Source: Dimorphilus gyrociliatus (lineage: Eukaryota > Annelida > Polychaeta > Dinophilidae). From it: 51,622 nt of DNA. The position numbers and the translations under genes were made by a program. The notes beneath the pieces are model-generated. The model searched no databases and had not been told where the DNA came from. It was given only the letters and a program-made list of their open reading frames with translations. Each line of letters begins with the position of its first letter. Positions within the stretch are counted from its first letter, which is position 1. Below are positions 31,201-41,512 of the stretch, piece after piece. The stretch is from positions 166,036 to 217,657 of the forward strand of contig CAJFCJ010000064.1 in NCBI GenBank assembly GCA_904063045.1, read 5' to 3'.

Positions 31201-31876
31201 AAAAGAAGATATAAGATATGGAGATTGTGACCAAACACAACACCTGTTCAAAATTAAGAAAAACCCACTGGACATTGAACACAATCAACAAGCAATGTAT
31301 TCTGGAAAGAAAACATTCATCTATTACACAAAGAAAGGATGCAGATTTCAGACTGCAGCAGCACAATCAATCAGAATGAAAATAAGCAATGAAATTGAAG
31401 AACCAAAATTAGAGGTTGCTAGACTTACTGAGTTAATACAGCTTGGTATAAAAGAGGATGTTGGTAAGAAGCAACAACAAGTTCAACAAGTTTTAGAATA
31501 CATTCAAGACACTTTAACAAGACATAAAGAGCACATAAACTTTGCTAATGATTTGGGCATTGATGCTGCTTTGTCTAAAACTGAACATATATTCTCATCA
31601 TGGGCCAGGACACCTTACAAAACACTCATCAACATACTTCTTCCAATAACAATAATCATTGGAATTGGGATTCTGATTTGGTTTCTTTGGAAGAAAGACT
31701 GGAAAAGAGTACACTTCACCAAGCTAGCTAAGCTTTTAGCTAGAAAAGAAAAGTTACCTACAGCCCCAACAGCTGAACCAGAAGAAATACCACTACAAAC
31801 TTATCCAACATTCAAAAAGGATGGTGACACACTGATTGTTTCAAGCCCAAGACCTTTCGTGGAAGCAAGGTCTTAA
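28274..31876 (+). CDS. Gypsy copy 2: integrase fused in frame to an envelope-like protein
   Basis: 1200 codons without a stop. Integrase: zinc finger H40, H48, C70, C73; catalytic D101, D160 and E196 (35 residues between the last two). A C-terminal module (GEWVHIKNEHIG...KWSGPY...YHASRLRL) ends near 375. Then comes a signal-peptide-like segment at about 396-414 (IVYTLLALCLLNLVQG), a Cys-rich ectodomain of about 700 residues with NVS and NIT sequons, a basic WRRRVSES near 836 that could be a processing site, a membrane anchor at about 1117-1139 (LINILLPITIIIGIGILIWF) and a ~60-residue cytoplasmic tail. The envelope would act in cell or particle fusion. I cannot assign it to a named glycoprotein class. 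In related elements env is made from a spliced mRNA; the in-frame fusion is unusual. Confidence 0.75.
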   Translation: MFVKDDLVWYLNGCQPLLVIPLLTLTNLLNQIHQHQIFEHYGVDITIHTLEQAFWHPQLKKTIKDHIKNCKFCEQLRAPGNKHLLVETPHPTLPMQRIAMDIMGPLTGHESYKYILVIIDHMSRFTNLFPLKTQTAEEISKHLFFNYFPIFGIPEEILTDQGRNFLGEIFTEMVTSMGIRKIKTTAFHSQSNGMVERKNLEIRRALHKHVVMEQLTDWTRQLPIIQTCLNQIPVGSTGKTPHEILFGLKNRNVLDLLMEVPRLEPTTKFLFDRKHEMEEIRATALCKSVMKKKAYRDRVNKTITRKPPTYQIGEWVHIKNEHIGQGMNRINTSKWSGPYIVTATDTTKCLYELEILNGKRKFYHASRLRLANKQPTRVNTLKVEKQERKVGTLPIRGSIVYTLLALCLLNLVQGNVSITKANITVRMLPSVQFCQGQQVHQSFDLADEPICTFKTKQMTKIMANIYEIKADNLAIQAVKCLVKRRINFYTHYFFGAKKHRVEKQTLTLSDKQCRKMLLSKKTLNGQKLIEKGNLLMYNENKGSNYKWPRTTVVEEFTTILQIGKAYWHPSQDKITTNLEYLEDCSIKHKFCRTLDSIIIFNPQKGQNLLGHESPWKAVSYNVECIKLGGYFSCPNYAIMDLPYQDRYIKGYGGPGTRILVPQKEYDLLRTDLTNSNYADNRMMADIKYKIISNKEVARLQNYDGKISTLRKANNTEIQNILTYNDWYRGGDKTYHMLIKNHVTPLVRTWMVREIISPDIWDINNKYILKMLKTTKMEPARMAKAEDFELNKKKISFNPLPRLDTWYQSPKDKQFQTHQANGKFTLLQRTPKKHEWRRRVSESIQMPKFHKIDIADAIRTSALLNNIDKNFQNLQTVFKQVSQLLCKEFIMRNKMVALLTPLAPQLPTILGSKHGMHSTWLGDLTTLNTCTELKSVQVVCDTTIITKNGLCSKEFLIKYKDLLFSVDPILHHAYHITKEDIRYGDCDQTQHLFKIKKNPLDIEHNQQAMYSGKKTFIYYTKKGCRFQTAAAQSIRMKISNEIEEPKLEVARLTELIQLGIKEDVGKKQQQVQQVLEYIQDTLTRHKEHINFANDLGIDAALSKTEHIFSSWARTPYKTLINILLPITIIIGIGILIWFLWKKDWKRVHFTKLAKLLARKEKLPTAPTAEPEEIPLQTYPTFKKDGDTLIVSSPRPFVEARS

Positions 31877-31886
31877 AGGAGTGGGA
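31876..31886 (+). other. Polypurine tract of gypsy copy 2
   Basis: AAGGAGTGGGA directly before the TGT of the 3' LTR, overlapping the stop codon of the envelope. It is the expected position for plus-strand DNA priming. Confidence 0.65.
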
Positions 31887-32843
31887 TGTTTGTACACATT
31901 TAGGCAGTTTGTAGGTACTAAACACATAAGCTCGTAACCAGGCTCACAAACTCACACAATACACCCAAATTGTTACATTTCATTCATCAATGGAAAGCAA
32001 TATTGAAAGAGTATTATAGAGTACTTTACATACCTAAAACTACAACATACACTATTTAAACTAAGTTGTAAAAGTATTTTACAACTTAGATGTTAACCCT
32101 AATTATTATACACATCATATTTAATGAATATTAATTATATCTTCCACTATTCTATTTATATTTGGAGCTTTTAGATTATTGTCACTTTTCAACAGTATTG
32201 TATGCACAATACTATATTGAATGATTAAGTTTAATACTTTTATCCTACCAGTCCTTTACACAGAAACATATTATCTTACACAAATAATTATTATTAATAA
32301 TTTGTTGTATATTAAAACGGCATCAAGTTGACCTTTTCCTATTTTTGTGTTTTGGAATCAATCCAACTTCTATTAATAATTGTTACATCTTAGGCAACTT
32401 TCTGACCTACTAAAATAGGGAGCAAAAGTTCTCCAAGATAAAGAAAAAGTAACAAACATGGAAGTATATTTGAACTTTCCCTTTATCCAAATTGTTACAT
32501 TTGTTTGTGTGAATATTTTTATCCGTGAACTGTGAACTATTGGAAAAGTATATAAACCCTACGAATTTAACAGTAGTCAGTTCAGTTTTCTAACCATCAG
32601 CTGGTTGTTCAAACTTGCTTGTTTAGAACTAGAAACTCATTTACTCAAATACATATTCTTTGAATGAAATACTGGTGTTTGTTGGTTAATTTTTACTGGA
32701 ATTACATTTATTAAGACTACTTGTGGACGAACTTGAAAGGTTCTATTTGGACCAGTACTTTGGCACATTGGTAAATGATTGGAGAGGACGAATTTGATAG
32801 TGACGAGCTAGGACTTCCTACAATTACAATACAACAAAGTACA
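31887..32843 (+). repeat. 3' LTR of gypsy copy 2
   Basis: 957 bases from TGTTTGTACACATTTAGG to ...CAACAAAGTACA. The second half matches LTR-A copies closely (TAAACCCTACGAA, GTTTAGAACTAGAAACTCA, CCAGTACTTTGG, TACAATTACAATACAAC). The first half differs from the copy at 18093-18867 and is nearer to that at 43635-44569. This links LTR-A to this gypsy family. Confidence 0.7.
32549..32556 (+). promoter_or_regulatory. TATA box in the gypsy LTR
   Basis: TATATAAA within AAAGTATATAAACCCTACGAA; the same block occurs at 44275 in the other plus-strand LTR, so it is conserved in the family. Confidence 0.6.
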
Positions 32844-34440
32844 AGTTTTTTGTGAAATATAACCAAAAATAAAAAAGAGAATAGTAAAATTGTAGATTGT
32901 TGAACCCATCGTGATTTCTCGGACAACTGTGAATATTTTGCAAGTTTTGTATGTTTTGTGAGCAATTGGCCTAACTCAATTTTTCATAAACTTTTTTTCT
33001 TAATAGTTCAGTTCTATTGTAAAAATTAAATGCAATTGTATATTTTATTCTATCCTCTTTTGTACAAATACATAATAGCTTCAAACAGTATTTTAGCCTA
33101 TTTGTTTATGAGTCTCTTTGATAAAGGTCTAGTCAGCATGATATATTTACCATTCAAACACCTGATCTACTAACTTGTTTAGAGTAAGACAAAAGAACAT
33201 GGGCAGATTCTACAGTGAAGCCAGTAACCTTAATGGCCTAGGTTAATGTCAGTGATTACTACAACACAATGTGGCATTAAATTTATAATCACCTTTAATT
33301 TTGACCTTCACCTTTAATTCAATCAATTTCAAATATTTGTGAATAATTTAGTATATTTTCACATTTTCTTACTGTGGACTAAGGGGTTTTAACCAACTCA
33401 AAGATGTTTACTATACGCCTCTTGGTCATAATAGTATTAAGTGAAAAGAAAATTAAAATGAAATTATTGAGCAAAGATTTTGGTTAAAAAACAATATACA
33501 TTTTTCTTACTAGATGAAGCAAGGAACATTTTAACAATACTTTTCAATAGATTTCTTCTGCTATTTCTGATAAGCATAAAAGTGTGGTAAATTTGAGGGC
33601 TGACTCACATTTTATTATAAAACATTCAAATGCCATGTCCACAAATAGTTGAAAATATTATAAATTATACCTCTTGTCATTTAAATTTGAATGAGTAATT
33701 TTTTGTGAGAGTTTAACAAAAGAAATCCAGGTGAATTTCAAAAGAGTGCTTATCTCCTTAAATCAAGAATTTGCAAGACAAATTCTATGAGAATTTAAGT
33801 TAGCAAAAAAAAACAGAGTTGTAAAGATAAAAATTCTGTAAAATAAATTTATACCAAGGTTACCTGGTATATAAAAAACTTGTTTTTTTTTACATAAAGG
33901 TTACACATGTAAGCCTATAGATTAAATTAATGACAAATTTTAACTTTTGAACCATAATGGATAATTAAATTCCATAAATGGATTTGAAATCTGCATGCAA
34001 AAATCACCATGAATGACAAATTTCAGAGCTGATTTTTAAATATAAATAAAGTTAATTTAACCTTGACAAATATTGTATGTAGGCTTATATGCAAAAAATA
34101 ACAACCAAAATTTGACAGCATCATAACTGTAGAACCATAAGAGATAATTGAATTCTATAAAAATAGAAAACTCTGTCTTAATTGATAAAAGAGTTAATTT
34201 TTTTTCTTTAAAAATCACATCTCAGAAACTACTTGGCTGATTTCAATAAAATTTAAAGCAAAATTATTGACAATTATAAAGATATCTCTCATGCCAATTT
34301 TTATTCTTATGAATATTTTAGAGAAAATGTACTGAACCTTAACAACCCTATCTCAAAAGGAATAATAGGTAATTGAACTTTTGTAAAGAGATTTATGATT
34401 GATTAGGAAAATATGAATTTTTTTTGTGTCCAATGAAATC
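32844..34440. other. AT-rich intergenic sequence
   Basis: 1.6 kb without a convincing ORF. Includes a poly(T) run near 33885 and a block near 34215-34265 (CTCAGAAACTACTTGGCTGA) that looks like an old repeat. Confidence 0.45.
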
Positions 34441-34483
34441 TCTATACACACACATTCGTCAGCTTTATTCTATAGTAGATAAG

Positions 34484-34692
34484 GGGGGCTGTTGAAAACA
34501 CCCATTTTGGTGTCTTTTTGGGGTGAGATTTTGGGTTGGGAATAGGTTAGGGAAAATATGAAAGTATTTGGTTTGTAATTAGGTGGGTCCAAACTTAGGG
34601 TTAGGAACAATGGAACCCTTAGAAGTGAGTCCAGGGCTGGGTTAGGGTTAGGGTAAAACCACAAAACTGTTGGCGTTTTCAACAACATCTGC
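34484..34692. mobile_element. 209-base MITE with TTAGGG motifs and 7-base target duplication
   Basis: Flanked by AGATAAG (34477-34483 and 34693-34699). Ends GGGGGCTGTTGAAAACACC and, inverted, GCAGATGTTGTTGAAAACGCC share GTTGAAAAC and CC. The interior has several GGTTAGGG motifs (about 34543-34660). No coding capacity. Confidence 0.75.
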
Positions 34693-35181
34693 AGATAAGT
34701 AGTATTAAACTAGTATTGCACTGTGCTGATAGCTAATATAGAGATAAGCAGGCTTGACCTACTTTTGTGTAGGGTGGTGCCTGTACAAGGCGTGGCAACA
34801 TATTTTCAAGCTAAATTTTGCAATTTACAATTGAACTTGAATTTTACAATATGATTAATATATAAACTTATAAACCCAAATAATAATGACTTTAATTAAT
34901 TGTTTATTATGGACTCTTTGAAGTCTTAGATCCTATTCATTATTAAGTAGTATTGAACATATAATACGAATTATGGAGAAAATGTCCACTGGAGAAAATG
35001 TCCACTGTTTGGAGAAAATGTCCACTGGAGAAAACATGCTCTGTGTAAAATATTCACTGGAGAAAATGTTGACTATGTACATAAGATGTGGAAAAAAGGT
35101 TATTAAAATTTCAATTTGTGAATATTTGTTATTGGATATAGAATTTACATATTTCTTAGAAATATAATTGTTATATGGAAG

Positions 35182-36586
35182 TTAAGATTTATATTTTGTG
35201 GTGTATCCAATACATTCCCATAATACACACATTCTCAATGTTCCTTCTTTCTTTTTCACAAAAACAATTGGTGAAGCCCATTGGCTTTTACTTGCTCTAA
35301 TTAAACCATTCTCTAGTAATCCATTAAGTTGATCCCTGCATTCCTGTTGTTTGTTGGGTGGTAATCTGTATGGTCTTTGTTTAAAAGGTTTCACATCTTC
35401 CAATAATTCAATTGCCATTGGTGGGACATCTGGTGAACCAATATCATTTTGATTTGTAGCAATAATGTCTTCATAATTCTTGATCATGTCTTATAATTCT
35501 TCTCTGCTTTTGTCAAGATTATTTTTGGACACATGTAAATAATTGTCAATTTCTACTGTATTTGAATTAATATTGTGTACATTTTGGTCAGACAAATGTT
35601 CAAACTCAATACTTTCCAGCTGTAATTCTTCTATTTCAGGAGTTGTTGGAGTCTTCTTTTGTTCTTTTTCAATTTTGATAGTTATTCCATCTTCTAATTC
35701 TATGTATTGTGTTTTCATTTCCATTTCTGTAGCCAATTCTTCAGTTGTGTTTTCAGCTTCATCTTCAGATGAATTAATGATAATAACTGAGTTGTTATCT
35801 GAAGCAGTTGCATTGCCAGTCTCTTCATCAGATGAATCTATAACAATAACTGAGTCATTGTCAGAATCAGGTGTGTTGTCAGTTGCTTCTTCAGATGAGT
35901 TTGTGCAATTCACTAAGTCCAAATCTGAGTCTGAGTTATTGTCTGGTTCAGCACTTGCTTCTGAACCATAATCTTCAGAAGTACTGGAAGTTTCATCTGT
36001 GCCATAGTTGCTATTTGAGTCAAAGCCATGGAATTCCTCATAGACTATGCTTGAACCAAAAGTATTGCTTGTATCATATCCAGTATCTGGATCAGTAATT
36101 TCCATATCTGAGTCCACACTATCTGAAACTTCTGAAGGAGTGTCATACTCTTGATAGTGTTGTCCAATCATTCCAACAGTTACTTTTTGTATGTTGCCTT
36201 GTTTTCTAAACTTGGTTTGGTGGTTTTGATTTTGTTGCAGAAACTTTTTAACTGGTTCCCCTTTTCTGATAAAGAATGGAAGAGAAACTTGTTTTGTTGC
36301 AAAATTAAAAAGAGCTCCAGTATTTTCTAGGAAATCACAACCAAGAATTATAGCTATATCAAGTTTTTCCAAAATAAAAAATTCTTCCAGCAAACTGGAT
36401 GTTTAGTTTGGTTTTTCCTTTTGTCTTTAAAGCATTTCCCTCTGCTGAAGTAATAATTGGTAAGCCAGTGGTATTCATCTTTATGAATTTTGGGTCCATT
36501 AACTTGATTTCTTTTTCTGTAATAAAGGATAAAAGTGCTCCTGAGTCACATAAAGCAATGACCTCTCTTCCATTATGATTTTTCAT
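35182..36586 (-). pseudogene. Gypsy protease-linker-RT fragment inside the MULE (antisense)
   Basis: Minus-strand pieces: 36359-36586 protease (ALCDSGALLSFI), 35491-36393 protease end (ILGCDFLENTGA) and long acidic linker, 35182-35487 RT start up to GTLRMCV. There it stops matching gypsy and runs into unrelated sequence. The gap between the first two is a small deletion near the protease flap region. Compared with 22876-24070 it starts and ends within pol, with no LTR or gag. Its linker is longer than in the other copies. Confidence 0.75.
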
Positions 36587-36755
36587 TCAAAATTGAAACA
36601 ATACTAGTTTAATACTACTTATTTATTGTAAAATAGAGCTGGCGAATGTATTGTACCTATGTGTACATATTTACTAATTAAATTTTTGATTTTCAGTATA
36701 AATTTTCAAAAAAATACTTTTTTATATTTTTGAATTTTTAAAACATTTTTTAAAT

Positions 36756-38367
36756 ATGAATTTTAATATAAAAATTGTAAAAATATTTTGGCATTTACAT
36801 TCTTTCATCCAATTTGCATATGGATTTGCATTCAAAATAGGATCAGATAACTCTGTTACTTTTATAGCAGAGGTTTATGATGATGAATCAAAGGAATTTT
36901 ATCCAGTGTTATTTAATAAATGTGCTAAACATAATTTAACTGAATTTTGTGCCAATTCCAAAAATTTTGACAATTTATATGTTGAAATGCAATCTTGTCA
37001 ATCAAAGCTAAAAAGTGAGTGATTTGCTCTAAATTTTTTTTTGACACCTAGGAAATTTCAAATTATACTTTTAGAAAGAAAATTTTTTGAATACATAAAT
37101 GGTGAATATGTTTTAAAAAGAATTTCAAATGACAGTACTCATTTCATAATTAATTACTTATGTATTACTTGTTGGAAAAGAACAAAATGTTTGTTTCAAG
37201 AGAAATAGGACAAAAATCCAGTTTATTTTGCTTGTTTCTGTTCAAATTTTTAGATATTTTTCCAGTACAAAATGATAAATATCATTTCAACATTACTTAT
37301 AGGGATTATATGACCAATTATCGTGTAATTCACTTTCAAACAAATAGATTAAGTATTTGTAGACAAATCCAGTTCAAATGGAGAATGATAGAATACTGAT
37401 ATTTTCAACTTTAAAGCAAATTGACTTATTATCAAAGGGTAAAATATGGTTTATGGATGGCACATTTAAATGTGTAAAAGACCCATTTTATCAACTTTTT
37501 TCCATTCATGGATTCATCAAAAAGAATGGTGAGATGAAACAAGTTCCAATGGCATTTGCTTTTATGGGATCCAAGAAAAAGGTGGCTTACAAGAAACTTT
37601 TTAAGGTACAGAAACTTTACATTTCAACTTTAATGATCTAATAACTTTCAAAGCAGGCAATGCAAGATTTAACAAATGGACATAGCCCTAAAAAAATTGT
37701 TGTGGACTTTGAAAAGGCTATTTGGAAAGCTTTATCCTCCACTTATCCTCAGACAATCATTAAAGGATGTGTTTTTCACTGGACTCAAGCAGTTTATAGA
37801 AAGATTCAAGTAATTGAATCAACCACTTCAGATGCAGATATAATACATATGTTTTTTTTCCAGGAATTGGGATTTTGTAAGATGTACAAGGAAAGAGGAG
37901 CAGAATATGATGTCATGAAGAAGTTAATGACCTTACCTTTCCTGCCTTCTGATTTAGTTCAACCAACTTTTCAGGCTATAAAAGAAATATGTTCCTTTGA
38001 AATACATCCTTTATTTGAGAACATTGAAACTCAATGGATAGATGGATATTTTAAACCAGAGATGTGGTCTGTATATGGTGAGGCTATCAGAACCAATAAT
38101 GACCTTGAGGGCTGGCATCACAGGTTGAACAAAAATCATCAATCTAACTCTGGCTTCTATTCCCTTTTGGATGAACTGAAAAGAGAAGCAGATCTGATAA
38201 AACTATATAAAAAACTGCTGAGCGAGAAGAAAATCTGTAGACAGCAAAGAAAAGCATATCAGAATATTCAAAGCAAAATATTTAGCTTATGGCAACAATT
38301 TGAGGTTGCTTCAATCACATCATTGGATTTACTTGAAAAAGCTTCCAATATTTATAGCCCAGTCTAA
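36756..38367 (+). CDS. MULE transposase, multi-exon
   Basis: N-terminal exon about 36756-37014, one or two exons between 37050 and 37377 that I cannot place exactly, then 37378-37605, 37657-37809 and 37864-38367, joined in phase by introns of 51 and 54 bases. Catalytic residues of the Mutator DDE fold: Asp in WFMDGTFK, Asp in IVVDFEKAIWKAL, Glu in RTNNDLEGWHH, plus GCVFHWTQ between the last two. The C-terminal part (LLSEKKICRQQRK, IFSLWQQF) is charged and helical. A CxxCWKRTKC-like stretch near 37165 could be a decayed FLYWCH-type zinc finger. The catalytic exons are open, so this may be an active or recently active source for the copies at 8.4, 13.5 and 24.8 kb. Confidence 0.75.
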
Positions 38368-38952
38368 TATCTCTTTGTTCTTCAATTTTGTTACACTATT
38401 GTCTATCATTATTATTATTATTGGTCTTTAGTTGTACTTATTTAATATATTCATATTCAAATATTTCCAGTTGTTCTTATTTAGTTTTTTCCTTTCAAAT
38501 TTCCCTTATAACTCTGAATATTAAATATTTTCATCCCTACATCAAATTCCTCTTATAGGCATTTCATCTATTGGACATTTTCTCCAGTGGACGTTTTCTC
38601 CAAATAGTGGACGTTTTCTCTAGTGGACATTTTCTCCTGTACCCATATAATACTACTAAAAACATATAATAAGTAAATATGCTTCCTCCTTATACACACA
38701 TGCTAAATTTATTTGACTGCTTCATTCGTTGTAGACTGGTTTGTTGTCTATTCATTTTTTATCATTATACAAATGTCTACCTGATAAGAATCTCTTTCTA
38801 AGCAATATTCTTCTTTTGAATTTGTATGTCTTTTTTGATAAAGTTGCTTTGGGAGATTTTGATAGATGATATTATCAGAAGATCCAGTTTGAAAGAGTGG
38901 AAAGTTTAATGTAAATTCACTTGGTGTTGTAAATACAGTGTGATTTTTTACA

Positions 38953-39360
38953 CTAATAAACTCGTGAACTTCTGAAAGCAGAAGTAATTTTTTTTATGAA
39001 ATTAGAGATTGAAAATAATTTAGCATTGTTACTAAATAAAAGATATATATCTTTTAAATCGAGTAGTGATTTAAGAAATGTTAAAATAATTTCTTTGTTC
39101 AAAGATGGCAAATCTGTCATAGTGTAACCTTCATTATGGCATTGTGTCTCTACTGTGAAAACTGTCTCGCAGTCTTTAAATGATAACGATTTGTAACAAA
39201 CATCATAGAGAGAGATAAATGTGTCATTTGGACTTTTTTCAATAGATTCATTTGAACATTCAAGATCAGAGTTGATTGACATCCAGTCATATCTGTTGTT
39301 TTTTGTTTTTTTAATAAAAAAATCTTTGGTGTCATCTAAAATATCTAAAAATTGTCAATA
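38953..39360 (-). CDS. 3' exon of an SRCR-like cluster gene
   Basis: An open exon to the TAG or TAA near 38953, entered by an acceptor (CAATTTTTAG) near 39350. It reads DILDDTKDFFIKKTKNN, then DWMSINSDLEC and a Cys pair (VCYKSLSF, DCETVFTVETQC), ending IKKITSAFRSS. I recognise no named domain, but DWMS sits where DWFH sits in the neighbour at 40681-41512, so the genes share a layout. It is probably the end of the gene that includes 39432-39705. Confidence 0.45.
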
Positions 39361-39431
39361 GAAATAGGAAAACACAATGTCAAAGGTAATGATATCATTG
39401 ACCTTTTGACCTTTGTACATTTTTTTTCTAC

Positions 39432-39909
39432 CTACACATCAGGGTCAATTTCACAGAGATTAATATCACTGTTATTTGGACAAGAGAAACTTTCAAATGT
39501 GCTCTTGACATTGTTAGGAATATTAATAATTGAAGTTGCATGAATAAATCCAAATTGAGAGCATATTTTTGATTGAGCTGAATAATATAAATATCTAAAA
39601 TTTGACCAATTTCCATTCAAGAGAATGTAGACTTGTCCAGCTATTTTATTGGTAGAACTATAAGTTTCTGGAAAGATTTCACTACGATTGTTAGTAATCA
39701 TTTTAATGTCTAGAAAATCAAAAAAATTATTTTTGCATTTTTTTTATTGTATTTAAATTATTTTCAATTCTTACTGATTTCAGATTCTCTTTTTTTTTCA
39801 ATTTCTTTGCATGTGGTTGCATTTGAGTGATAATGCAAGTAGTACTTGCTTCAATCCTTTCACAATGTAACACTGGAAAACTATTGTTCAACTGACAATA
39901 TAGTACAAT
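39432..39909 (-). CDS. SRCR-domain exons
   Basis: 39432-39705 reads GQVYILLNGNWSNF, AQSKICSQFGFIHA, SFSCPNNSDINLCEID. This fits an SRCR domain (GrVEV..nG.WG, A..vCrqLGf..A, V.C.G.E..L..C). An upstream exon candidate at about 39777-39909 (VLYCQLNNSFPVLHCERIE) ends at a GTAAG donor, but its phase does not match the simplest acceptor before 39705. SRCR proteins are secreted or membrane-bound ligand binders in innate recognition. No signal peptide was located for this gene. Confidence 0.55.
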
Positions 39910-39916
39910 TTGTTAA

Positions 39917-40537
39917 TTAATTGGCATATAAAAAATGGCGTATCATATCTAGGCCTACATGTGCATTGGGTAAAGAAGTGTGATTATACCAGTTAATAGT
40001 TTTATTGTGAGTTTGGCAAAACAGATTGCTAACTAATTCAAAATTAGAAACAATGAATGGTAAAGACATTCCAAAAGTTTTTGAATCTATATAGAAATTT
40101 CCTTTTTCCTTTCCAAATATTTTCTCATCCAAATAGAAATAAGAATCTTTTTCTTCATTGCTAAATTGTTTAATTTTAAAATCTGTAATAAAAGAAAGAC
40201 TCAACAAGCAAAATTGGTGCGAAAAAGCCATTTTACCATTCAATTCATCAAATATACAATCGATGACTGTCTGATTTCTAATACTACTTGTATGAATGTC
40301 AAGGTCATTGTTAAATTGTAAGTTAAAATTTGATAACGAGCATAATTCTTCTCTATCAGTTCTCATCTGTTTGGTTTGTAATAGAGAATGTTTTGAATTA
40401 TTCCTCAAATAAAGCCTATACAATGGAAATGAAGATGATGTCCAATTATTAGCAATGGAAAATATATCTAGACAAAAGTTGATTAAAAATGAAAGAATTT
40501 TTGTTTGTTGTTTTAAAAACAATTGAAAATAAAACAA
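39917..40537 (-). CDS. SRCR-like cluster protein
   Basis: An open stretch of 206 codons; the first codon is TTG, so the true start or acceptor (perhaps GTCTAG near 40470) is inside. It has CSLSNFNLQ, VIDCIFDEL, an FCLLSLSF segment and a final GNFYIDSKTFGMSLPF...LVSNLFCQ that resembles the core of the neighbours' SRCR-like units. NNS, NQT, NKT and NHT sequons suggest an extracellular protein. Assignment rests on position and weak similarity. Confidence 0.4.
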   Translation of the reverse strand: MFYFQLFLKQQTKILSFLINFCLDIFSIANNWTSSSFPLYRLYLRNNSKHSLLQTKQMRTDREELCSLSNFNLQFNNDLDIHTSSIRNQTVIDCIFDELNGKMAFSHQFCLLSLSFITDFKIKQFSNEEKDSYFYLDEKIFGKEKGNFYIDSKTFGMSLPFIVSNFELVSNLFCQTHNKTINWYNHTSLPNAHVGLDMIRHFLYAN

Positions 40538-40680
40538 ACAATTTGAAGTTGTTTTAAAACATTTAATTAGTAGTTTGTCAAAGGATGTTGAATTTTCAAA
40601 TACTCTTTATAAAAGAAAGAAAAACAACGTGTATATATGACGTTACGCCTAATTTACATAATTTAATATAGTATAGCTTT

Positions 40681-41512
40681 TTACATTCCGTTTAATGTAT
40701 CCTTATTTGAAAAAACACCAATTGGATAAAAGTATGGTGTTACTTTTAAACAATTGCCAATTGAATGTAAATTGTCATAACCAAAATGGTTGCATAATTT
40801 ATTAGAAAGTGTAACAGTTATTTTTGAATATTTCAAAAAGTAAGCATTCTTTTCAAATTTCCTTTTGGCAGTTATAGTTAATAAATTGTAATTATTTGTT
40901 GTTTCATAAATAGAATGGAACCAGTCTATTGGTAATATATGTCTCTGATTATTTGTAAACTCTGTACATTCTACATTGATGCAAACTTCATCTTTTAGAT
41001 ATAAATGTGGTTCAAAATAGCAATTTTCAATATGATTGTCAATGGCTGTATCACAATTTTTAAAATATGTAAAATTCTGAAATATTTGTGTATAGACATT
41101 ACGTTGGTGTTTGCAATTCTTCTATAAAGGGTTACCTGGTGTGTAGGTTTAGAATCGCATTTTTTAACTTCCAAAGTGTTTGAACCTAATAGACAAGCTG
41201 ACTGACAAGCCGATTGATGGTCAATTGAAGCAATGCACATATCATACACATCTAGAGTTTTTCCTCTAAAACTAGTTTCAATATATTGAAGATTTTTGAT
41301 AAAAGTTTCTCTTTTCCAAATATGTAAATCTGGAAATGAAAAAGTATTAAAAATAAACTGGTAGAATAAATTAATATTTTACCATCTAATTCTCTATAGG
41401 TGCATTGTGTTTGTTTTAGTTTAATTTTTTGAATTTTTAACTTTCCATTTTTGTTTAGAATAATTGTAAAAGATTTATTAATTTTTTCCCTAAGATAATC
41501 AAAAGCTTCCAT
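40681..41512 (-). CDS. SRCR-like cluster gene, three exons
   Basis: Exons 41383-41512, 41136-41329 and 40681-41076 join in phase (1, then 0) through introns of 53 and 59 bases with GT-AG ends, giving 239 residues. An in-frame TGA just before the ATG at 41512 supports that start, although no signal peptide is present, so an upstream exon cannot be ruled out. Exon 2 has QSACQSACLLGSN and KKCDSK, a PAN-like Cys spacing. Exon 3 has CDTAI...NCYF, VCINVEC, LPIDWFHSI and finally TVTLSNKLCNHFGYDNLHSI, like the LCKFFGYDSF core of the gene at 41814-42131. Probably extracellular recognition; function unknown. Confidence 0.55.

Larger units (their letters stand above)
26389..32843 (+). mobile_element. 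Ty3/gypsy copy 2 with envelope, 5'-truncated
   Basis: Contains the protease tail and shortened linker (26389-26610), RT-RNase H (26570-27946), a disrupted spacer (27947-28273), the integrase-envelope ORF (28274-31876), a polypurine tract (31876-31886) and a 3' LTR (31887-32843). Gag, the protease core and the 5' LTR are missing because the copy begins at the chimeric junction with copy 1. The envelope makes it errantivirus-like in layout. The long open frames suggest a young insertion. Confidence 0.8.
34968..38643 (+). mobile_element. MULE with transposase and an antisense gypsy fragment; 9-10-base target duplication
   Basis: Target duplication CATATAATAC at 34958-34967 and 38644-38653. Each end is a tandem array of GGAGAAAATGTCCACT-like units (left about 34975-35070, right about 38567-38635, inverted). 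Inside: antisense gypsy protease-to-RT fragment (35182-36586), then a multi-exon transposase on plus (36756-38367). Because the duplication brackets everything, the gypsy piece was either carried in as cargo or inserted afterwards. Confidence 0.85.
34441..38720 (+). repeat. LTR copy split by a MITE and a MULE
   Basis: Segments 34441-34483, 34700-34957 and 38654 to about 38720 together match the first half of the LTR at 43635-44569 (CACATTCGTCAGCT, GAGATAAGCAGG, GTGTAGGG.GGTGC, CTTCCTCCTTATA, GCTAAATTTA). The gaps are exactly the MITE 34484-34692 and the MULE 34968-38643. The 3' half of the LTR is missing. Confidence 0.65.

Noticed and set aside
35543-35971. Long Ser-rich plus-strand ORF as a gene
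   Set aside because: It is the antisense shadow of the acidic gypsy linker on the minus strand.
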